DNA of 64,000 bases from Phoronis australis. Taxonomy: Eukaryota > Phoronida > Phoronidae. This document shows positions 24,101 to 36,100 of the stretch, in pieces. Where the stretch lies: positions 675,552-739,551 of the forward strand of contig NMRA01000045.1 of NCBI GenBank assembly GCA_002633005.1. The letters are read 5' to 3'. Every line of letters starts with the position of its first letter. Position 1 is the stretch's first letter. The position numbers and the translations under genes were made by a program. Under the pieces are notes generated by a model. The model made no database searches. It saw only the letters and a list, made by a program, of their open reading frames with translations, and had not been told where the DNA came from.

Positions 24101-27100
24101 CAAAAAGTAAACAAAATGACCTGGAATTCCCAGTCATGACATCTCGGCGAATTCATCATCGGAGTAGTCTTCCCTCGTGACTGAGAAAGAATGGGAATTT
24201 TAACTGGAACTTTAATGAAGTGGTTAAGCCATTTTGTAATTAGAATTTTGCTTAGTTATTACCAGTACTTTTTGCTGTTTACAGATTGAACCGTTGTGAC
24301 TGGGAAATAGTATTTTGCCTCTTGACTTCTTTTGTCTCATCTTGCAATGTATTTTCCAGTGCCAAATAAGTTTTGAGGATGTGTATAACATGGGGTGCAA
24401 TCATTAACAATGCTTTAAAATCTTTATTTGTTGTTAGGTTGTTACAAAACTTTCAGGGTAATGTGCTCACATATGGTTTTATGGTGTAAAATTATTACGT
24501 TGGGTAAGTACTGGTATGTGGAAGATGTAGTCAAGATTTCAGGTAAAACAACTCTCAACTCATATTTCGAACTTGGATCCTGAATCAGAATCATTTTGAA
24601 TTATGAGTTTATGAAACTTCGGCGATAGACTGTTTAAAGGTCATTGCATCGATCACAATTTGACAGACGAGCGATCGACCAAAATTTCTTCAAAAAACGC
24701 AAAAAATAAGAACTACTTTTGTTTGGGTTTTATAAGCTGTCTGTCCTGTTGTGTACCAACGCCATTAAACTGTACCTTTCTTTCATGAAAATAAGTATTA
24801 ACTGCGTCAAGAAAGGCGAAGAACCAATTTGAAAGTCCTTGACCAGCATATTTAGCAATGGCATTTGGTAAATCACCAAAAGGCACATGTGGCAGTGAAA
24901 GAGTGCGATTTTCATTGCTATGGACATTTTTGAAGATTATTAAGAGTGACTCCATATAAAAACCAACAGGTCAAGTCTATACCCAAAATCACCGATTTTT
25001 TTGAAACTTAGCACATGACTTTGATTTGTTGAGATGTAGAAAAACCTATCTTTTTAAGAATTTTCATTCATTATTTTTCTTTTTATGACTTGTACCTCCA
25101 TTTTGCAACAAAATTGGGCTTCAAAGTAGGCATGTTTGAATGCATTTTACTAGCATGTGTGGTAAGGTGAAAACAAATGAATAATACGAATTGAAAGGGC
25201 AATGGCTGAATAATTTAATGGCATAACTTTCAAAATCCATTTTTAAATTGCACGTTTTGAATTTGTGAGGCAAAAACAGCTATTTTTCAGGTTTTCGCTG
25301 AAGCCATTTTCAGCCAAATTTGGCACTCTGTAGCAGCCATAACGCACCTTTCCTGAAACTGACTTTATAATAATTTGTTCAGTCATTCCTAACATGTTCA
25401 TAATCTAAAGTAAAAAATCTTGCCTCAAATGTAGTTTTTGCGTACAAAGCATTATACGAACTGCACTTCGTCCTTTTGCATGTTCTCAGTTGCCTGTGCT
25501 GCCAATAGGGGGCTCTTGGAACATATAATTAGCTTGTATTTTGGAGAAAAGGCAGACAGCATTATTAATTACGATTCTCTGAAAACGGCATTGATGATTA
25601 TTTCTTATTACAAAAAATGTGTACGTAAATCAACTGGCATGCGTGCTTCTAAATGATAGATGGCGCTGCTTTTGTTTACGTGGAGACTGAAGACGCATCT
25701 AGAATAAGAGCAGTAACGCAAGGACCTTGCTATAATTCAAGACTTCGCAAGATATTGCCCTGCATTTTAAATGAGAACACATGGTTTTGGATAAATTTTA
25801 GAGAGGTTGTAGTGTTACTGAACTCACCCCTGCCTTGTTTTTTATCTGCCTTGTTCGTGCCACAGGCAAAGGAAGGTACTCAAGGTGGACATGGCCCCCT
25901 AGTGTTCAGTGCAAAAAATCCTTCAACTTGTCAATAGTCATTGTAACTTTGGGTTCATATTGTAATGTCCCTGCTGGTTGCTACAAATTTTAGTCGCCTC
26001 CAGTCGCCAAAGTCTGGTGTCCCCCCCACACACACCGGACACCCTAACGCTGAATATTTCTGCCAGTGTGATCATCAGTGGTATAAAAAGGTACACATTC
26101 ACAGTCAATAGAAAATAATTCATGAGAGGCAATTATATTAATGACTCATTCATGACAGACATGAAGTAAACAGAAGTAACGGTCTCGACCTAGTTCTGCG
26201 TCTGTAGCAAAAAGTTTCGAGTAACCTTGCTGGGTACAAGGGAACTTTTGTTGAGGCTCTTCACTAGATACAATGCCAACCTTAAGTCTTGGTGTTGAAA
26301 ATCCGCCATGTCTAGAGATGTTAGTGTATTTGAGAGAAATAGGTTTCCCATTTTCTCAGTTTTTGTAAGAACTTACCGTCACCTACATGGAATGATTTCC
26401 ACTGACACGCGAATTCCTTGGGTGGAATAGTGGGAATTTAGGAAGGTGCTTGTACCAGGAACTGAGTATTTTGGAAAAGACTTTGTTGCATTGACTGAAC
26501 ATGCATACACATAACATCCCTTCACACGGCCACTGGAAAGTAGTGCTTCTTTCAAATCCAGAAACTTTATGATATTGTTACTTTCGGCTACAAAGTACTT
26601 TGCATGTTGTTTGAGTGGTAACGATCTTGCGATCACAGAAATCCTTTCCATTCTGACTTTCACTGAAGTCATATCTCGAAACAGAAATGCCTGTAGAATT
26701 TGACAAGGCTGCTACGTTCAGGAGGAGAGGAGCAGAGTAGTAACATCCAGCATTACCTGACTCTTCCATGACTGGTCCTGTTCAGTCAGAAATTCACCGA
26801 CTCTGGGTAGTACGAGTCCGTACTCTGGCAAAGGCCTTGCTTTGTGAGGTAGTTTCCTGTATCTTAAATGTTCAGTGGTGTCTTGGACATAACTCACTAA
26901 AGCACAAAGCTTTTGTGATGTTTTGCAGAATAAACTCTAAAGGAACATGAAGGCCCATCGACATCATCCGCCATTTTGTCTTTTTAAAATGCACTTGCTT
27001 CTCTCAAAACCAGTCATTACAAATATCAATTCTTACTCGTTTAATCTTAAAGACATTTATTTCCATTTAAAAGTTCTACGGAGTGTTTAAATTAACCTGA

Positions 27101-30100
27101 TTATGTAAAAGAAATGAAAGAATACAAGAGGGTTACACGTACATTTTTATATATCCTCAAGCTTAACCTCAACTGACTCCCTCAGTGGGCAAAGGTCATC
27201 GGGTTCAGTGTTGATACTAGCCGCGTAATAAACCCGAAAAACATCTTTTTTCATTTGAAAGAGTTTAGACTTGGTTTCTATAACTATTTAAAGCAGACTT
27301 TTTGCCTAAAAGTTTGTTCAAATGGTCTGTAAACTCTGCTCATCATTTCCAAACTATGAAAATAGACAGTTTTGCAAGACAATTTTCACTAAAGTGCAAA
27401 GTTGAGGCAAGATTTTTTATTGCTCAGTCATCAAGACTAACTCTTTAACTGCATGTTCAAAACATCACATAAGGCTACAAGATGTTTTATGGCAGTAAGA
27501 AGGTCACAAAAATGGCCACTAAAATTAGCCCCAAAAAATGGTCTGTGGATTATCTCCCCTGTCTAGCACAAAACTGTTAGATTTTAATAAATGGCACAGA
27601 ATTATGCACAGTATACGTTGGTTATTTCAGCCACTAAAATATAGCTTTTGATCTATTTTGTATGTTACTCATTTTTGTTGCTGAAAACATGCGATTTTTG
27701 ATACGGATAATATGCCCAATTGTGCCAATTTGTGTTATCATGCTCCAGCGGCGAAATTAGGGGTCATTGAGTGCACAAAATTTGGCATTTGGGTTTTTGT
27801 TAGGGTACCTACACATGTACAAAAAATGAAGTTGTTTTAAATTTTGACGTATAGACTGATTTTTGAAAATCTACTGGTTTTTATATGGAGTGCCTCTTAA
27901 GTTTCTGGACAGTACCATTTCAATTTTCACATCTTGGATACAGCTTTCCTGTTTCACAGAAGTAGAAGAACGTGCTGTATGGTTGACCTTGTTTGCGAAA
28001 GGTAGGATGGCTAACTTTTCATCGTTTCAATAATTTAAGGGTTTTCATTCTGTATCTAGGTTTGGGGAAAATTGGCAGTTTGTCATTGCTTGCAACCAGA
28101 AGTGGTACATTATATGACATATAGATGTTAATTCAAACTCTTTTAGCGACAACTGCTGAGAGGTTTTTCCGCATCGACGTCGCCCAAGAGAACCTGCACT
28201 ATGTGACAGACATCTCGTCGGAAGACTTGTACATTCTTGATCCTGGCCTGAACAAAGTGACCCCTAGTGTCTGCCTGACTCGATGCTCATCCATGTATCT
28301 TCAGGACTCCAACGAGAAACAGGAGATATACCCCTTTACTATGCCAGTCACCCCACCAAGATCCCCAAGGTAAACCATATTGTCCCGAAATGACTTGGTA
28401 ATCTTTTGTACAGAATTTACCAGCTTTGCTGAACTTCACTAAGAAAGATGCCGTGTGTTTAACAGATTTTACTGCTTTTGTGGACGAACATTATGTAATT
28501 TTCTGATATTTCATGCAAAGATGTGTGTTGCAACTACTACTGTTCGGTGACTAAAATAATCGGACAAGATTACCCCGTTGTAATTAAGCATAGCACAAAC
28601 AAAATTCCCCTACTTGATGTGTGAGGGCAAGTGGAATTCAAACCAGGGTAGCTTGAATGCCGCGTTATTATCCGTAATGATAGGGAATCGGCGTTTTGTT
28701 GAATTACTTTTGGCGTACTATATACATGTTTTACTGACGTTTCAGTAGTTTCAGTTCGGCGAGTACCAGTGACCTACTCATGGCTGGACACTCTACTCCC
28801 GACCAGCTGCTCACAGTCCCAGGTCGTAACCAACATCAATCGTAAGTCAATGTAATAGAAGCTGTTACTGACCAGTAATTGATTCAATTGAAATGAGCAC
28901 AGAGATATCTACGTGGATATTGAATGTTGATGGGTGTTCATAGGGCCAAACTATTGTCATGTGTGCTGAACAGAGACTGACAACTCTATCTGATGTGCGA
29001 TATCGAGAACTTGATCGTTAGCAGCCCACTGACTGTCAACACATGATAGAATGTCTGTACAGAGTTCACTCAGTGAAACATGACTTGTGTTCGTATGCCC
29101 AGTCATGTATTGTGTGTTTTAATCCAATGAATGTACTTTACTAACGTAAGGTAAGCGACTGTCTCTAATTATGAAATTGTCATACAAAGTAATGAGTTAG
29201 CATGAAAACAAATCTATGCGGAGCCTGAACATTGTTCTTAATTGTCTCCTTTTTAGGGATTTCCTTACTGCAAAAACAGCAATTTTATAATCGTCTGACA
29301 ACAACAACGTTGTCAACACCCACCATGACACAGGCTACATGGTAGTTGTCCCTAATATCCCATCACTGATATTTTTATTTGTTACATCAAATGGTCGTGT
29401 TCACTGTGCTATTGCACTCAGAAACGAGGAGATATTCAGTTGTTTAGAAAACTTTTTGTCAATTTTTTGTTGGCCTCTGTCGAAGCACTCCACTTTACAG
29501 GCCCGTTGGTTCTCAGAGCATACCAGACACACAGCACACCACCACAAGATATGGGCTGAAACATGTGACCGTATAACATCATTTTGGTTCCCTGACCTAT
29601 GTTATGTTTGGGCCATTTGTGGTGGCTGACGGGACCATGGATGTCATCTTGACTAGCAACAAAAATGAATCCATAATAGTGACGGAGTAGACCTTTCAAG
29701 GCATAATAAATTAATTCACAAATTCACTATGTTGCAATAAGTGATTTGTATAATTTATGTAAATCAGCATTTAGAGTAGAACTTTGAAGTTTCAGGCTTG
29801 TCGTTCATTGAGGATGTAAGGGACAGACAATGCTTGTAGGCGAGTGTCATCTTTCGGAAACTAAGTAAACTAACTACGCTTAAGCTATCGCTCAGCACAC
29901 TACAATTAAATTTTGTGTGTGATCTCTGTTCAGTGTTTATCAAAGGAAGGGAAGTTTTTCATAAATGATGTTTGCCAATAACCATTCCATTCTGATCTAC
30001 CTGTCTCTCTATGCTTGCTTCAATTGAATCGTACGTCTATGGAATATTGCTTCATGTCACGAGGCTTTCATCAGTACATTTTCCAAGTGTTTGTCAATTA

Positions 30101-33100
30101 TGATCTTTTCCTGTGATGTAATGACCTTTCAGATCCCAGTTTTGCTGGATGTCCTGTCATAGCAAATGCTGTAACTTATAGCGATTTGATCAAACCTTTT
30201 TGCACTTTGTTTTTCAATTGTTTGTGTATAATTTCAAGTTCAACACACCCCACCTGTGGCCGCTACATGGCATAACTTACTTGATTTTATCTTTCAAGGA
30301 CTAATCTCTAAGAGGCGTGCTTCCTTCTGCTGACTGACTATTTTTGATATCTTTAAGGCCCCACACAGTGCTAATTAGGTCTAGTCAAAATTGAAAACTT
30401 ATGACTGGACTAGCAGATGATAAATCTTCCTGCTGAAGCAATCAATGAACTGTAGCTTATGGTTTTGTCATACATAATTAGGAATGTTATGGATACATGT
30501 CAGTTCTCAACCATTGATTGCCTCTTACCTGTGGGTATTGGAATCGCCACATGTACCTCAGCTCCAGGACCTATGATTGGCTTCTTTTGTTTGGGGATAA
30601 GGGAACATTGATGTATGTATTTTTTAGCATTGCCTTAAAAAAATCCCCACAGCGCAGGCCATTTTCTACACTGTGGTGTATGAAAACGAAATCTGTCCTT
30701 AAATGACGACCGTTTCAGTCTATGAATGACAAGAATTGGTTAATACAACGGAGTTAAAGAGAAACTCATGCATTGCAACCATTCCGGGCTTTGCTATTCA
30801 AAGTTCATGGGGGTAATAAATCCATTATCTTCTTAGCCAGGACTGTTAACCCTTTGTTGAGCTGTGTTTACTTTCGAAGGCCAACTGGGACAATTGCAGG
30901 GTTCAGGGGAACCACTTTCACTGACCTTGTGTGTGAAGGGCAATGTGATTTACCACCACCTGTAAAATTCTAAGCGAATATGAATTACTGCCTCCAAAGC
31001 CCCAAATAACTGCTGCTCCTTTGTTGAGTAACCTCAGTCTTCCCTCTTTGGGCTTGCTGAGCCATAATAATGTGCTGTCTACCTAAACCCACAACAGAGC
31101 GCTTACCTGACTGATCTTAACCCCTCCCAAAGAATTTTGCGTAGGGGTGCGCCTAATGAACGCCTCATGTTTAGGAAACATGTACCGAAATAACTAACTG
31201 GTGTTCAAACGTAGCACTGCATGGGGCTTTAATGTTTCCTAATACTTCATTTTAACTGCTTGGTGTGTGGTATAAGCTTTTACATCTTGTAGACGAGCAA
31301 ACTCGTGCCATGTCCCGTACCATCACCACAGTTATGAGAACGTAGTCGCACTTCCTGTGCCACCGTCTTATAAGTAAGTCCCGTGGATTGCTGTTGTCTT
31401 ACAATCAAAACTTTTATTAATTCACTGATTTAGATTTTTAGATTCGGGCATTTGAAATAATTATTTCGACACTTTGTCAAGCTCCTGTTTGATTTTCTGG
31501 TCTCGAGTGAAAAATTGAATGCATCTATTCTGTGGCAATTTGACTTAAAGTACAGTGTTCAAATCACATGGCTGTAATGCTCAAAGATATCCTTTCCCAG
31601 TCTCAGAATAAGTGGCAATAAACTCACCTTTATTCCGTCACAAAAACCAGCTTTTGAGTTTGACCACTTACCAATTGTGAATGGTCTCAAATTGTCCTTC
31701 AGTAAAATTGGAGGCGATTTCAAAGCTTTGAAAGAATTGATTGTTCACTGTTTCTTGAGACTAGGCTGTGGAAGTTAGCTTGTCAGTGAATGTCATTTTA
31801 TTCGCCAATATTGGTCTCAAGAAATAACAGTGGATCAGTGCTTTGCAAACCCAGTATTCGCTTCGCATCCTAGTGAGGAAAAAATTGAAACCAAGTGTTC
31901 AACGGTAAGTGGCCTAAATCAAAAGCTCGCTTCTTGGACGGAACACGGCCGAGGTTTATAGCTGCTTCAATACTCTCATGTTTCATAAAATATTCTTTAA
32001 CTCTGCTTTTTGGTCATACTTAATTTTCCTCTGCTTGCTGGTTTTGTGATATCTTAACTTCCTAGTTGGGTATCCTCAGGAAACGGCATTTCGTCTTAAG
32101 CGTGTGGCTCAGCAATAAATCGGGAGAAAATTGATGTGGAATTGTCTACTTTTCCCACCCAAATTGGTTAAAATTTTTATATGTTTGGTGGGTCTGTGTG
32201 ACCAAACTGTGTCTTTGATAAAAGCTGGACCAACATATTTTTGTATTGGTTTGAGATAGTTATTGAGCAGCAGGCCAATTTCCTGAGGAGATCCTACGGC
32301 TGACTGGTTGTGGAAGGTCACCTATTGCTAATCACGCTGTTATCTTGTAGTCTGCTCGCAGCGCCCACACGGCCCCTCAGCCCCTGCTTGTGCAGTGCCT
32401 ACTCTTTTGAGCACATCGCAAGACTCCAGGCCCTCTCTTACCCCGGGTATAGTCTTTCTGATGCTAATTTACTCGCCAACAGAGATTGCTTTAATTTTAA
32501 ATCAAACTTATTGAGAGAACAGACAGTACACGCCAAAAGAAATGGGACAAAGTGACCTAGAATTCCCTGAATGCAAACGAACTCCACTGCAATGAGTAGG
32601 AATGACTTGGAATTAGTGGAAATGAAACGAGGTTGACACTTGATGTGTATGTTGAAATCATGATTGTTAATTTCTGACAAAAATGATAGCCAGAATATAG
32701 TGCTTTTATATCTCACACGCTTCTAAAACTGTGGTGGATTGTCACATTTTTTCAAAACATCATCTGATGGTAGTTGTCAGCCATATTGTGTCCTAACTTG
32801 GTGACATCTTAACCGTAGTTTGGATGTTGTTCTCACTCCCGCTCATTTTCACACCGCAAGCGGAATTAATTTCCACGAAATAAAATAGGTAATTTGTCTG
32901 ATTACTTTTTGCGTGTCTTGTAGTCTGTTTCATGGTTACTTACGGTTAAAACAGAAATTAGGTTTTGTATGCTCCACACAACTATTTTAGAAAAATAATC
33001 AAAATTGATCTTTCTTTATCAAAAATACAAAGTATCTGAGAATATATCTATAACTTCTAGTTATTGAGATAATTTGCATATTAAATTATTTCTAGGCTGT

Positions 33101-36100
33101 GATGTGATAATAATTGCGCGACTAAATCTTTATTCAATTATTGTGATGTGGGAGCATCAAAGTGACTTACGTCTAAAGTCACTTTTCATGAACCAGACCA
33201 TTGCAGTATTGATATTTATCACTTTGTAGTATTTTGCAAATAAAACCAGACAACTTGTGTTTTAAGATTTACAGATTATTATGAAGATCAGGACTAATTT
33301 ATCTCTTGGAAGTAGGGATGCTGTTATACACATCGTTAGTTCAACTACTTTGCATATACCGTTATAGTCAGTGTTACTATTGCAGTTATCATTCTACATG
33401 AATACCCTCTTCTGGTTGCGAACAGGTTTACTTAATATTGGTCTCTCAAGCTAACTTCTGTCATGATTTCCTCAGGCAATACAATTAAGACTTCTTTGAG
33501 CCTGTAGTTAATAATAAAAACTATTAATTGTTGGTTATCGACATTTGCCCTTATCTCTTGTGTTTGAAGTACGTCACTACTAAATTATGTTACTTCCTGA
33601 AATATCAAGTCATCGTTCAGTCAGCTGACAGTTCTTTTCATATTCATTTTGGTGCTGTCAACGGATTCATATTTCACTCCACTGATTTGATTTATGATTT
33701 TGACTTTTCATGGGATCCACGTTGTAGGTCGGAGCCCAGCTCTCCGCAGTTACACCGTCGCAGCATGAGTCGGTCTCCAGAGCCAATGGAGAACAACCAC
33801 CCTTCTCTGTCTCCCAGAGATAAAGGTATCCTAGTGCAAACAATTTTGTAGTATAAAGCCTCGATGCAATACCTATGACTTGTTATGTAAATTATAGTGT
33901 CTTAACTACAGCTGCTTACATTTTAAGCACTGTTTAGGTAATATGACTATTACCTTGGAACACCCTGTTTCACACAATGTCAGGTGTCAAATGTTATGAC
34001 ATAATTTTGTGACCGTCGTAAAAATCCAGTTGTGAATCGAAGCAAGGTTACACTTTTTTTTCTATGGTTATACTGTGTACTGAATGTGTTGTTTTTGGCT
34101 TAATAAATGACTTCTTTCGTATTTTGTCTTTCTTCTAAAAGTGGCCATTTTTGACCCTCCGAAGTAGTGCTCGTTATAACTTTTGATTTTTATTAGGTGT
34201 ACAGTTCCATGATGAAGACTTTTTATAAGTACAGTTGTTAATAGCTGTAACTTTTTAAGCACACCACATGTTATGTAATGTTTTGTAACCCTTTTTACAT
34301 CATGTCCGTAAATTGATTGGAATGGTTTATTTTCAGCTCTTATCGATGCTTCTAAAAGAGGTGATCTTCATAAGGTATGCTTTGTGACTGTGCTGTGATG
34401 TGTATCTTGTGTCCTTGGGTGTACAGGGTGTGTAGTAATAGATCGCTCTTGTGAATAAATGATAATGACAACAGGAAATGATTCTCGTCAGTTTGAATCA
34501 GTTTTAGGTTTAACATTTATTGATTAAGTTTTTGTTGTTTGACGTCGGTCAGTTAATTTCTTTGGTTATCTGTATTGAAATATATACATATGGCCTCAGG
34601 CCCAAAGTATAGCATAAACAAGACAGTACACTGTCAGATGCGTTACAAACTGGGCAGTGAATTGTGATGTTTGAGAGCATTGGACAAATTTTGGATGCAT
34701 GGCATATGGAATTCTCATGAGACATTCAAACTTAGATTATTTCATTCATTTTGTCCCATCTCTGCACCTATTAATGTAAAGCACCTGTGTATAGACAATG
34801 TTACGCATTCGACAATTTCAGTCTCCATTCTCTGTCCTTTTCTTTTGATGCAATTCTTGGAGCACTGGTCTACTGAAGGATTTCTTTACACCCTGTTGCC
34901 AAAAGTTACTGCCCTTTTTCAATCCTGACATACAACCACTACACCTGAATACTACTAAGCTATATATTAGTTTTTGTATGGCCTTGTTGACAAGCCTGTG
35001 TCTTTTGCCAAATATCTGCAAAACTATAGATTTCAACCCAGTAAAAGTATAATAATTTCTGAAAGTAGGAAGCCTGGCACCAGGGAAGAAAATGACACCT
35101 GCAAAACATTGGTACCAACAGTATGACCTACTTTTGTTTAATATTTCTATTCGAGGTGAAATTTCGAAAAGGCTGTTACAGTTTTCTAAAGTATCATTTC
35201 GTTTTCGATTTATGCAACTTTTTTTTTTTTCAAGAATGTCAGGAGTCCTATTTTGTGATAGCTCCTCATGCAAAATTGAAGCGTTTTAAACATGTTGTGA
35301 ACACATCCACTACCACAAGAAACTAGAGGAACACCACTTTTATTCACCTTCACTCTTATCAGGCTTCTATTGTGAGTCAGCATGCGTGAATAATTGGCTG
35401 GTAAGCCACCTATGGAACTGCTTTTGACTGAATGGATGACCAGGGCATAAAATGATAATTAGCCAAGACCTTGCTGCATGGAATAGTTAATACCTTCATG
35501 GCAATTTTGAAAGAGTGGGCATCTTCTGCTAGTCTTTCGCCGAAAGTGTTTTAAAAAAACTTGGTTTACCGACCTCTGATTTTCTGGATTATGCAAACAT
35601 TAAGATTCAAATTTGCAACGTTTTCCGTTCTGCCATCATTATGCTATGGAAACAAGCAAAAATTGGCAACAATTCGTACAAGCAACAAAGAATATCTCAT
35701 AACATCCCCCTAGCCTTGGTGGAAAGCTGTATACTGTATTGACCCTAATAAACGCCGCGGGCGCTTAGAAAAATTCATTTCACGGAGGGGACGCTTATTG
35801 TAGCCTAAGGCAGTTGAAACCCGGTTTCCGAAACGGGTAAAATCGGAAGCTAGGATTCATCAAATTTACGCTCTGTGACGTATTTGTAGCCTATGACAGT
35901 TTTTCTACAAAACTGTAGTGCATTGCTATCAAACTCTGTTGCTAAATTACGATCATTTTTCAAAAAACGTGCTGAAATCCCAGGGCGAAAACTTGCCGAC
36001 TGATACGTCGTTGAATCGCGATCATCGATAGGAAAACTTGAATTCTTGAATAAAAATACAGTTTTGACTCAACAAATTACCTGAAATCCTTCTTATGATT

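Noticed and set aside
25438-25937. Two + strand frames in the TTAA element as its genes
   Set aside because: Neither shows a recognisable motif, and the transposase-like signature lies on the opposite strand.
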